The notes below the pieces were generated by a model that was not told the origin of the DNA, ran no database searches, and worked only from the letters and a program-made list of their open reading frames with translations. A stretch of 5,517 bases of DNA from positions 1 through 5,517 of the forward strand of contig JBOICV010000068.1 of NCBI GenBank assembly GCA_050740255.1, read 5' to 3'. The translations under genes were made by a program, and so were the position numbers. Shown here in pieces: positions 1 to 5,517 of this stretch. Each line of letters starts with the position of its first letter. The stretch's first letter is position 1. Source of the stretch: JBOICV01 sp050740255 (GTDB taxonomy: Bacteria; Pseudomonadota; Gammaproteobacteria; Nevskiales; JBOICV01).

Positions 1-936
1 AGTCAGCACCGCGCCACCCTTTACCGCCAGCACCACGTCGCGTATCAGTGTCTCGGTCAGGTCCATCAGGTCGCGGTAGTCGGCATAGGCCTGATAAAAC
101 TCCAGCATGGTGAATTCCGGATTATGGCGCGTGGACAAGCCCTCATTGCGGAAACTGCGGTTGATTTCGTAAACCTTCTCGAAGCCGCCGACCACCAGAC
201 GCTTCAGGTACAGCTCCGGCGCGATGCGCAGATAGAAGTTGCAATCGAGCGCGTTGTAATGAGTGATGAACGGACGCGCCGCAGCGCCGCCGGCCAGCGA
301 TTGCAGCATGGGCGTCTCGACTTCGAGAAAACCGAGCGCGTCGAAAAAGCTGCGGATGAGACGAATCACCTGGTTACGCACCTGGTATACCGCGCGGCTC
401 TCGGGATTCATGATCAAATCCACGTAGCGCTGCCGGTAACGCGTCTCGGTGTCGGTTAACCCATGCCATTTCTCCGGCAAGGGACGCAGCGATTTCACCA
501 GTAGCCGCAGTTCGCTCACACGCAGCGACAGCTCACCGGTTTTGGTGCGGAACAGCGTGCCCTTGGCACCGACGATGTCACCGATATCCCAGCTCTTGAA
601 CTGCTCGTACACCTCACCCAGCGCTTCCCGCTGCAGAAAAAGCTGTATCCGCCCGGACATATCCTGCACATGCGTGAACGCGGCCTTGCCCATGATGCGC
701 TTGGCCATCATGCGGCCCGCGACGCGGACTTCGATCTTCTCCGCTTCCAGCGACTCAGCACTGCGCTGCGCGTACAAACCGTGTACCTCCTGCGCCAGCG
801 CGTCGCGGCGGAAGTCGTTAGGAAAGGCGTTGCCTTGGGCCCGCAGCGCCGCCAGCTTGCTGCGGCGCTCAGTGATCAGCCGGTTTTCATCCTCGGGGTT
901 CGTTGCGTTCGGATTCTCCGGATTCTTATGACTCAT
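1..936 (-). CDS. lysS: Lysyl-tRNA synthetase, class II (3' end cut by window edge)
   Basis: Cytoplasmic enzyme that charges tRNA-Lys with lysine using ATP. The visible 312 residues of about 500 begin at ATG 934-936 and run off the left edge without a stop. After a short polar N-terminus comes the helical stretch with FPNDFRRD (38-45), as in E. coli LysRS. The OB-fold anticodon-binding domain spans about residues 66-150 (VAGRMMAKRIMGKAAF near 72-87, then RIQLF and GAKGTLF). The class II catalytic core follows: motif 1 around FLEVETPMLQ (203-212), GGAAARPFITH (216-226), LRIAPELYLKRLVVGGF (236-252), and motif 2 with FRNEG (262-266) and RHNPEFTMLEFY (270-281). Motif 3 lies outside the window. The start is 3 bases after the prfB stop, and an AGGGG lies 9 bases upstream inside the end of prfB, so co-transcription with prfB and probably coupled translation are expected. 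No defect is visible. Confidence 0.97.
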   Translation of the reverse strand, partial: MSHKNPENPNATNPEDENRLITERRSKLAALRAQGNAFPNDFRRDALAQEVHGLYAQRSAESLEAEKIEVRVAGRMMAKRIMGKAAFTHVQDMSGRIQLFLQREALGEVYEQFKSWDIGDIVGAKGTLFRTKTGELSLRVSELRLLVKSLRPLPEKWHGLTDTETRYRQRYVDLIMNPESRAVYQVRNQVIRLIRSFFDALGFLEVETPMLQSLAGGAAARPFITHYNALDCNFYLRIAPELYLKRLVVGGFEKVYEINRSFRNEGLSTRHNPEFTMLEFYQAYADYRDLMDLTETLIRDVVLAVKGGAVLT

Positions 937-939
937 ACT

Positions 940-2032
940 TTATAGCCCCTGCTTAAGGCTGGCTTCGATAAACGGGTCGAGATTGCCATCCAGCACCGAA
1001 CGAGTGTTGGCGATTTCCACCCCGGTGCGCAAATCCTTGATGCGTGACTGATCCAATACGTATGAACGGATCTGGTGCCCCCAGCCGATATCGGACTTGG
1101 AATCTTCCAGCTTCTGCTGCACCGCTTTGCGCTTGAGCACTTCCATTTCGTAGAGCTTGGCGCGGAGCTGCTTCATGGCATGGGCGCGGTTCTGATGCTG
1201 CGAACGCTCGCTCTGGCAAGCCACCACGATCCCTGATGGTGCATGCGTGATGCGCACCGCCGATTCGGTTTTGTTTACATGCTGGCCGCCGGCGCCACTG
1301 GAACGATAGAGATCCACGCGTAAATCAGCCGGATTGATCTCGATGTCTATGTCGTCGTCCACTTCCGGCGCCACGAACACCGCGGCAAACGAGGTATGCC
1401 GGCCGCCGCCGGAATCGAAGGGCGACTTGCGCACCAGGCGGTGCACGCCGATCTCGGTACGCAACCAACCGAACGCATACGGTCCTTCCAACTTGATGCT
1501 GACACCCTTTATGCCAGCCACCTCGCCGTCCGACTGGTCGAGAATTTCCGTCCTGAAGCCCTTGCCGTCCGCCCAGCGCAAGTACATGCGCATCAACATA
1601 CTGGCCCAGTCCTGCGCCTCGGTGCCGCCGGCGCCGGCCTGAATGTCGAGAAATGCGTTGTTGGGATCCATCTCGCCGGAGAACATCCGGCGAAATTCCA
1701 TCGCGGCGGCAAGCTGGTCTAGCGCCTCGACATCGACCGCCAATTCATTGGCGATTTCCGCATCCTGTTCGCCCAGCGTCAGCAACTCTTCCGCGTCGTG
1801 CAGGCGCTTGGCGGCACTCTCCAGCGGTTGCAGCGCTTCTTCTAGGCGCACCTTCTCGCGGCCGAGCGCTTGCGCTTGTTCGGGCTTGTTCCAGATATCC
1901 GGACGCTCGAGTTCGGCGTGGACTTCGGCTAAACGGTCTTTTTTATTGGCGTAGTCAAAGATAGCCCCGCAGGGCGCTGAAGCGCTCCTGCAGAGCTGTA
2001 ATCCTGCCTTTCAACTGATTGATTTCTAGCAT
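940..2032 (-). CDS. prfB: Peptide chain release factor 2 (RF2), expressed by programmed +1 frameshift
   Basis: RF2 recognises UGA and UAA in the ribosomal A site and triggers hydrolysis of peptidyl-tRNA. The frame opens at ATG 2030-2032 (MLEINQLKGR), reads 25 codons to LRGYL, and meets an in-frame TGA at 1955-1957. Skipping the T at 1957 (join 2032-1958 with 1956-940) continues as DYANKKDRLAEVH and gives 363 residues, close to the 365 of E. coli RF2. Motifs, with residues numbered on the joined protein: QAGAGGTEAQDW (131-142), the SPF anticodon-like tripeptide (203-205) that reads the stop codon, the catalytic GGQ (248-250) within SSGAGGQHVNKTES, and the conserved C-terminal region with QIRSYVLDQSRIKDLRTG. 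Ser244 sits where E. coli has Ala or Thr246. The stop TAA (940-942) is 3 bases from lysS, the usual prfB-lysS order. No strong Shine-Dalgarno precedes the ATG. Confidence 0.97.
946..950 (-). promoter_or_regulatory. Likely ribosome binding site of lysS, inside prfB
   Basis: AGGGG on the minus strand lies 9 bases before the lysS ATG and overlaps the Gln and Gly codons at the end of prfB (CAG GGG CTA TAA). It supports the 936 start and suggests that ribosomes finishing prfB help initiation at lysS. The spacing is slightly long, so its strength is uncertain. Confidence 0.45.
1954..1969 (-). promoter_or_regulatory. prfB programmed +1 ribosomal frameshift site
   Basis: On the minus strand the sequence reads CGGGGC TAT CTT TGA C: a Shine-Dalgarno-like GGGG (1965-1968), the slippery Leu codon CTT (1958-1960), the UGA stop (1955-1957) and the following C (1954), the context that makes UGA a weak terminator. 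This matches the E. coli prfB element (AGGGGG TAT CTT TGA C), with the stop at codon 26 in both. When RF2 is scarce the ribosome pauses at UGA, slips +1 from CTT to TTT and makes full-length RF2; when RF2 is plentiful synthesis stops after 25 residues. The internal Shine-Dalgarno is a little weaker than in E. coli (GGGG followed by C). The signal and the frame change are read directly; the mechanism is established for the family. Confidence 0.97.
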
Positions 2033-2146
2033 GTTCGGGCTGCCCGCGCGACGCGCGTATGCTACCCGATGGCCTGCTTCAGCGCCATCCGCGACCGCGC
2101 CGGATGAGGACGAATCAGCCGACCTGAGCGGACAAAGTTTCGCGCG
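2033..2146 (-). other. Intergenic region upstream of prfB
   Basis: These 114 bases separate the carboxylase stop codon (TAG, 2147-2149) from the prfB start. They contain a 6-bp inverted repeat (CATCCG/CGGATG, 2086-2106) without a following T-run and an alternating CG stretch near 2044-2057. A TAGCAT hexamer (minus strand, 2059-2064) could be a poor -10 box, but no fitting -35 lies 16-18 bases upstream of it. A prfB promoter is expected here from the change of function between the neighbouring genes, yet I cannot point to one with confidence. Confidence 0.4.
2086..2106 (-). repeat. Short inverted repeat / possible hairpin between the carboxylase gene and prfB
   Basis: CATCCG (2086-2091) and CGGATG (2101-2106) are exact reverse complements around a 9-base loop; GCG and CGC inside could add three pairs with a bulge. 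No T-run follows on either strand, so it is not a standard intrinsic terminator. It could be an operator, a weak RNA hairpin, or chance in GC-rich DNA. Confidence 0.3.
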
Positions 2147-3997
2147 CTACCAAGTGTCTATAAATCTTGTGGCTAGCCGCGTACGCTCCGGGTCTTTACC
2201 GGCTTGCGGGACGGATTGCAGGCCGCGCAGCAGCCAGCGTCTGGATTCCGACGGATCGATCACCGCATCAATCTCAAGATGGCTGGCAACATTCAGTGCC
2301 TTGCCATGCTCGTAAGCTTTCTTCACCATGAGTTCGAGCAGCGCCTGGCGCTGCTCGGGGCGCGCCGCTTCCAGTTCCTTGCGGTAGCCAAGACGCACCG
2401 CGCCTTCGAGGCCCATCGCGCCGAATTCAGCGCTCGGCCAGGCCACGGTGAACACCGGTGCGTGAAAGCCGCCCCCCGCCATGCCTTGGGCGCCCAGCCC
2501 GTAACCCTTGCGCAGGATTATCGTGAATACCGGCACGCGTAGTGCGGCAGCGGTAACGAAGAGACGCGAGGCATGACGCACCATCGCCATGCCCTCCGAC
2601 TCCGGCCCCACCATGAAACCAGGGGTGTCGCACAAGGACAGGATGGGCAAACCGAAGGCATCGCAGAGCTGCATGAAGCGCGCGAGCTTGTCGCAGGCGG
2701 GCGCGTCCAGCGCGCCGCCGAGATGTCGCGGGTTGTTGGCGATGATGCCGACAGGCCGGCCTTGGAGACGGGCCAACGCGGTGACCACGCCCAGGCCGAA
2801 GTCCCGGCGCAGCTCCAGCACGGAATCCGTATCCGCTAGGCCGAGGATAACCTCGCGCACATCGTAGAGGCGTGAACGCTGCTCCGGAACCATATGCCGC
2901 AGCCGCCGTGGATCCCCGCTTTCCCAGCGCGCCAAGCTGCCCTGAAAATAACCGAGGTATTGTTTGGCAACCGCCACGGCGGCGGCTTCATCGTCCACGA
3001 CGATGTCCAGCACGCCGTTAGGCGCCTGCATGCTCACCGGTCCCACCGCATCGGCGGCCACTACGCCCAAGCCCCCGCCCTCGATCATGGCGGGTCCACC
3101 CATGCCCAGCGAGGTGTTCCGCGTGGCGATGATGACGTCACTGCATCCGAGCAGCGCAGCATTGCCGGCGAAGCAGCGACCGGCGACGATGCCGATGCGG
3201 GGCACCTGGCCGCTCAGGCGGGCGTAACGATGGAAGCTGCCGACGTCCAGGCCGGTGACGCCCATGCCGGCCAGCCAGTCGGTATCGCCGGGGCGGCCAC
3301 CACCGCCCTCGGCGAATAACACGATCGGAATCCGCCATTGCTCCGCGAGGTCCAGCAGCCGGTCGGTTTTCTTGTGATTGAACACGCCCTGCGTGCCGGC
3401 CAGAACCGTGTAGTCATACGCCAGTACCGCGCAACGCGCTTGCTCTGCCCCGAACAAAGCCGCATTGACGCTGCCGATGCCGGTGATGAGCCCGTCGGCG
3501 GGGGTGTTACGCATCAGGTCCTCCGGCTTGCGGCGTGAGCGCTGCGCCGCGACCGCGAGTGCGCCGTATTCGACGAAGCTGCCGTCGTCCACGAGATCGT
3601 TCAGGTTTTCGCGCGCAGTGCGCATACCCAGTTGCCGGCGCTTGGCAACCGCTTCGGGCCGCTGCGCATCGCCGATATAGGCGTGACGATCCAGCACTTC
3701 ACGCAAATCCGGACGGATGCTTTCCGGATCCGCGGCTTGCTGACTGACGCTTAGCTGCGCTTCCTCGGCCACTGTCTCGATCACGAACAGCGGCGCACCC
3801 TGCTTGACGGTCTCGCCGCGCCGGACATGCACCGTCCGCAGAATGCCGGTGGCGGAGGCCTCAACCGCGTGCTCCATCTTCATGGACTCCAGCAGCGCGA
3901 GAACCTGCCCCCGCGCGATCCGCTGCCCGAGTGACACTCCCACTTCCAGCACGCTGCCATGCACCGGGGAGAGAATCGTCTGCATCGCTGAAGTCAT
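2147..3997 (-). CDS. Acyl-CoA carboxylase subunit: N-terminal biotin carrier fused to carboxyltransferase
   Basis: 616 residues. Residues about 6-74 form a biotinyl domain with the biotin-accepting lysine in ESMKME (Lys40), preceded by SPVHGSV and followed by VRRGETVKQGAPLFVIE. After a linker, residues about 100-610 are a crotonase-fold acyl-CoA carboxyltransferase: GVFNHKKTDR (204-213), first glycine-rich oxyanion loop AEGGGGRPGD (229-238), NNPRHLGGALD (421-431), DTPGF (457-461), second oxyanion loop GYGLGAQGMAGG (498-509). The protein should move CO2 from carboxybiotin to an acyl-CoA in the cytoplasm. The carrier-then-transferase order equals the C-terminal half of single-chain long-chain acyl-CoA carboxylases (BC-BT-BCCP-CT), as far as I recall that family. 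No biotin carboxylase domain is encoded in the window, so a separate partner is needed. The substrate cannot be read from sequence. ATG 3995-3997 is chosen because GGTGA (4001-4005) is well placed and the carrier domain begins at once; Met5 is an alternative. Confidence 0.9.
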   Translation of the reverse strand: MTSAMQTILSPVHGSVLEVGVSLGQRIARGQVLALLESMKMEHAVEASATGILRTVHVRRGETVKQGAPLFVIETVAEEAQLSVSQQAADPESIRPDLREVLDRHAYIGDAQRPEAVAKRRQLGMRTARENLNDLVDDGSFVEYGALAVAAQRSRRKPEDLMRNTPADGLITGIGSVNAALFGAEQARCAVLAYDYTVLAGTQGVFNHKKTDRLLDLAEQWRIPIVLFAEGGGGRPGDTDWLAGMGVTGLDVGSFHRYARLSGQVPRIGIVAGRCFAGNAALLGCSDVIIATRNTSLGMGGPAMIEGGGLGVVAADAVGPVSMQAPNGVLDIVVDDEAAAVAVAKQYLGYFQGSLARWESGDPRRLRHMVPEQRSRLYDVREVILGLADTDSVLELRRDFGLGVVTALARLQGRPVGIIANNPRHLGGALDAPACDKLARFMQLCDAFGLPILSLCDTPGFMVGPESEGMAMVRHASRLFVTAAALRVPVFTIILRKGYGLGAQGMAGGGFHAPVFTVAWPSAEFGAMGLEGAVRLGYRKELEAARPEQRQALLELMVKKAYEHGKALNVASHLEIDAVIDPSESRRWLLRGLQSVPQAGKDPERTRLATRFIDTW

Positions 3998-4000
3998 GAC

Positions 4001-4005
4001 TCACC
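4001..4005 (-). promoter_or_regulatory. Ribosome binding site of the carboxylase gene
   Basis: GGTGA on the minus strand matches the 3' part of the consensus AGGAGGTGA and lies 3 bases before the ATG, equal to about 6 bases when measured from the GG core. It favours the start at 3997 over the internal Met5. Confidence 0.5.
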
Positions 4006-4033
4006 CATTAAACGGGACCAGGTATTGGAAATG

Positions 4034-4059
4034 GCAACTGCCGGCGAGTGGCAAGTTGC
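4034..4059 (-). repeat. Inverted repeat / hairpin in the carboxylase leader
   Basis: GCAACTGCC (4034-4042) pairs with GGCAAGTTGC (4050-4059): nine base pairs with a single bulged base (4053) around a 7-base loop. It is the strongest stem-loop in the window's intergenic DNA and lies 37 bases before the carboxylase start codon. Only a short TTT follows on the minus strand, so a standard terminator is unlikely; an RNA leader structure or a protein-binding operator is possible. Confidence 0.4.
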
Positions 4060-4079
4060 TGGGACTTTACAGGGTTTCC

Positions 4080-4109
4080 AAAAACCAGAACACCGCTTCA
4101 AAAGGCGGT
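4080..4109 (-). terminator. Weak terminator-like hairpin after the DUF2236 gene
   Basis: On the minus strand ACCGC...GCGGT (4109-4092) forms a 5-bp GC stem, and a run of five T follows 7 bases later (4084-4080). It lies about 35 bases past the DUF2236 stop, where a terminator would be expected. The T-run is too far from the stem for a strong intrinsic terminator, so the call is tentative. Part of the T-run also belongs to the adjacent GGTTT/AAACC hairpin. Confidence 0.25.
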
Positions 4110-4144
4110 TTAACTTCGGATCTTAGGACGCCTGGAAATGATTT

Positions 4145-5059
4145 CTAGAATGAACTCATCCGGGCGCGTGCTCGGGCAGGTACGTTGATATCGCGCACAC
4201 CCCAGCGCAGCAATGGCGCGAGACTCTGGACGCTGGGTCGAACCAGCGCGCTACGTAGCCAAGCTGAACTGTTGTAGCCCGTCATTTGCTGTGCCCACGC
4301 GGGCAGCAACTCGACGCTGGCCTGGAATAGCAGGCGTGCAAAGGGCTTTGAGGCTGGATTGGGCGGCGGCGCGGTGCGCAGAAAATTCAGAATGTCACGC
4401 GTGCGCTCATCGCAGACCAGCAGCGGGCGCATGTTCTGAAAGTAGCTGGATACCGCGGTACGCGAGCGCGGAACCTGCCTCGCACCCAGCTTCTCCGCCA
4501 CAATCGCGACTTCGTCGTAATAACGATCCAGATCGCTCGATGACATGTGGGGATCTACATAACGACGATAGGCGCGCTGATAGCTGTACATCTCGCAGAC
4601 ATGCACCCAGATCAGCAGTTCGGAATCCAGCGCCGAATAAAGACGGCCGTCGGGCGCGGTACCGGTGACGCGGCGGTGCATGCCGAGGACGCGTTCGATC
4701 AGCGCCTCCGCATCTGCCTTGCCGGCATAGGTTGTGCCCATGACGAAAGTGGAGGTGCGGCGCAGACGACCGTAAGCATCGCTGCGGAAGTTGGAATGAT
4801 CGAATACGCCCGCCAGCGTGCGCGGCTCCAGCGCCTGCAAAATCAGCGCAGGGAAGCCGCCGACGAACATCGCCGTGGTGTCGCCATGCACGCGCCAGCA
4901 CACCGAGTCAGGACCGAACAAGCCGGGATCGCCGCGCGGACGTGAGTAACTAATCCGGGGTCCGCCGCCACCGGCGGTAGCTTGAGCGACCGTGCCGCCG
5001 ATACGCTGCCTCAGCGCTCCGAGGCCGAAGCGATTAGTGTTGGCTTCGTTCTTTTTCAT
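4145..5059 (-). CDS. DUF2236 / MpaB-type oxygenase family protein
   Basis: 304 residues. The family (DUF2236, ER-bound oxygenase MpaB / latex-clearing protein catalytic domain) includes Lcp, a haem b oxygenase that cleaves polyisoprene, and fungal MpaB, which cleaves a farnesyl chain; most bacterial members have no known substrate. Family signature: GLFGPDSVCWRVHGD (46-60), FVGGFPALILQALEPRTLAG (65-84), HSNFRSDAYGRL (88-99), Arg98-x3-Thr102, His128 in MHRRVTGTAPDGR, and the WVH block (151-153). Arg98, Thr102 and His128 have spacing similar to Lcp Arg164, Thr168 and the haem ligand His198, which suggests a haem protein; that alignment is from memory. Glu78 stands where HP is usual in the motif. 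No signal peptide or membrane segment is evident, so it is probably cytoplasmic. It starts 22 bases after the cytochrome-like gene, likely one transcript. No clear Shine-Dalgarno precedes ATG 5057-5059, so the start is somewhat uncertain. The substrate is unknown. Confidence 0.85.
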   Translation of the reverse strand: MKKNEANTNRFGLGALRQRIGGTVAQATAGGGGPRISYSRPRGDPGLFGPDSVCWRVHGDTTAMFVGGFPALILQALEPRTLAGVFDHSNFRSDAYGRLRRTSTFVMGTTYAGKADAEALIERVLGMHRRVTGTAPDGRLYSALDSELLIWVHVCEMYSYQRAYRRYVDPHMSSSDLDRYYDEVAIVAEKLGARQVPRSRTAVSSYFQNMRPLLVCDERTRDILNFLRTAPPPNPASKPFARLLFQASVELLPAWAQQMTGYNSSAWLRSALVRPSVQSLAPLLRWGVRDINVPARARARMSSF

Positions 5060-5081
5060 AAACGGCGACCGGCAGCAGCGA

Positions 5082-5517
5082 TCAGAGCGTTTTCAGGTAC
5101 TCAATAATGGCGCGGCGTTCCTGGTCGGTCAGCACCGCGGTGAACTCATGCCCTGCGTTGTCCTGACTGTAGTAATTGGTGTTATAAACCTTGCGGTCCT
5201 CGATCTGTTGGTCAGTCAGGATCGGCAGATTGATCAGGTTCCACGCCAGTCCTCCATTGCCCCAAACCAGCGCGAGCACGTCCTGTATGGTGGCACCATC
5301 GTCGGCGGCCGGATTGCAATCAACGAGCGGCAGGGAGCCCACGCCGCAGGCCAGCGGTTCGTGCTTCCACCCCATGAGTTCCTTGTCGTAACCGGTGTCA
5401 AGACGGGAGTCATAACCCATTACTACTTTCCCCGCCTGATCAGCTCGCGCGGGGGTGGAAAGACGGCGCCAGATCGGTTTCCGGTCAGCGGGCTTCAGCA
5501 CTTCCCAGACATTCGGC
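5082..5517 (-). CDS. C-terminal part of a c-type cytochrome / RoxA-like di-haem protein (5' end beyond the window)
   Basis: About 145 residues up to the stop TGA (5082-5084). The frame stays open to the right edge, reading PNVWEVLKPADRKPIWRR, so the true start lies outside; the GTG at 5499-5501 is internal. This opening, the W/G-rich middle and the ending NAGHEFTAVLTDQERRAIIE followed by YLKTL resemble the C-termini of di-haem cytochrome c peroxidase/RoxA-like periplasmic proteins, in which a haem-bearing fold ends in an LT..ER..I.EYLKTL helix. No CxxCH haem site falls in the visible part, so haem content is inferred. Two cysteines (ACGV and DCNP) might form a disulfide in an exported protein. 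The closeness of the DUF2236 gene (22 bases) suggests one transcript and perhaps a shared oxidative pathway. A non-haem or single-haem relative cannot be excluded. Confidence 0.6.
   Translation of the reverse strand, partial: PNVWEVLKPADRKPIWRRLSTPARADQAGKVVMGYDSRLDTGYDKELMGWKHEPLACGVGSLPLVDCNPAADDGATIQDVLALVWGNGGLAWNLINLPILTDQQIEDRKVYNTNYYSQDNAGHEFTAVLTDQERRAIIEYLKTL

Larger units (their letters stand above)
3998..4144 (-). other. Intergenic region with three small hairpins upstream of the carboxylase gene
   Basis: These 147 bases lie between the DUF2236 stop and the carboxylase start and are less GC-rich than the flanking genes. In minus-strand order they hold a GC hairpin (4109-4092), a GGTTT/AAACC hairpin with a 4-base loop (4086-4073) and a longer 9-bp hairpin (4059-4034). 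Termination of the upstream transcript and a leader for the carboxylase mRNA are both plausible. I found no promoter with good -35 and -10 boxes: TAAAGT (minus strand, just after the second hairpin) resembles a -10 but lacks a -35. Confidence 0.4.

Noticed and set aside
449..931. Plus-strand open frame of 160 codons antisense to lysS
   Set aside because: It lies wholly opposite a clearly conserved lysS, its product is low-complexity (Ser/Arg/Ala-rich) with no recognisable domain, and it has no supporting context. GC-rich DNA readily gives such shadow frames.
1955..1957. In-frame TGA making prfB look like a pseudogene or a sequencing error
   Set aside because: The stop sits in the conserved CTT TGA C frameshift context at codon 26, as in E. 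coli, and the +1 frame continues with the conserved RF2 sequence. It is recoding, not damage.
2059..2087. Possible prfB promoter with -10 TAGCAT on the minus strand
   Set aside because: Only the -10 is passable; the hexamers 16-18 bases upstream match the -35 consensus at about two positions. Not enough to call a promoter.
2894..3319. Plus-strand open frame of 141 codons opposite the carboxyltransferase
   Set aside because: It is antisense to the conserved oxyanion-loop region of the carboxylase and its translation (His/Ala/Gly-rich) matches no family. It is a by-product of codon bias on the other strand.
3994..4008. Four-codon upstream frame (ATG GGT GAG TCA TGA) whose stop overlaps the carboxylase start codon
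   Set aside because: It has no ribosome site of its own and contains the GGTGA that serves the main gene. An ATGA overlap this short is likely by chance.
4407..4901. Second minus-strand frame of 164 codons inside the DUF2236 gene
   Set aside because: It overlaps the DUF2236 frame, which carries the family motifs, while this frame gives an Arg/Ala/His-rich sequence with no motif.

Overview
The window is a run of five genes that all read on the minus strand. In transcription order they are: the C-terminal part of a c-type cytochrome-like protein (5082 to beyond 5517), a DUF2236/MpaB-type oxygenase (4145-5059), an acyl-CoA carboxylase subunit that fuses a biotin carrier to a carboxyltransferase (2147-3997), prfB for peptide chain release factor 2 (940-2032), and the N-terminal 312 residues of lysS, lysyl-tRNA synthetase (1-936, running off the left edge). 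I see no convincing plus-strand gene, RNA gene, CRISPR array or mobile element.

The DNA is GC-rich. The prfB-lysS pair with a 3-base gap, and an RF2 and LysRS that resemble the Escherichia coli proteins, point to a proteobacterium, most likely gamma or beta. A DUF2236 oxygenase beside a RoxA-like cytochrome would fit environmental oligotrophs such as Nevskiales/Steroidobacteraceae, but that placement is inference only.

There are two functional blocks. The right block (cytochrome-like gene and DUF2236, 22 bases apart) looks like an accessory oxidative module: RoxA-type cytochromes and DUF2236 proteins (Lcp, MpaB) are both known for oxidative cleavage of isoprenoid chains. The left block (prfB-lysS) is core translation machinery. 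prfB carries the classic autoregulatory +1 frameshift site (CTT TGA C) at codons 25-26, so its product is not one open frame and a naive gene call would begin too late, near 1851. The carboxylase gene lies between the blocks. It contains only the carrier and carboxyltransferase halves, so it must borrow a biotin carboxylase encoded outside the window. The 147-base gap upstream of it holds three short hairpins.

The most interesting points are the oxygenase/cytochrome pairing, the split carboxylase next to it, a non-histidine residue in the usual HP motif of the DUF2236 protein, and the conserved recoding signal in prfB.
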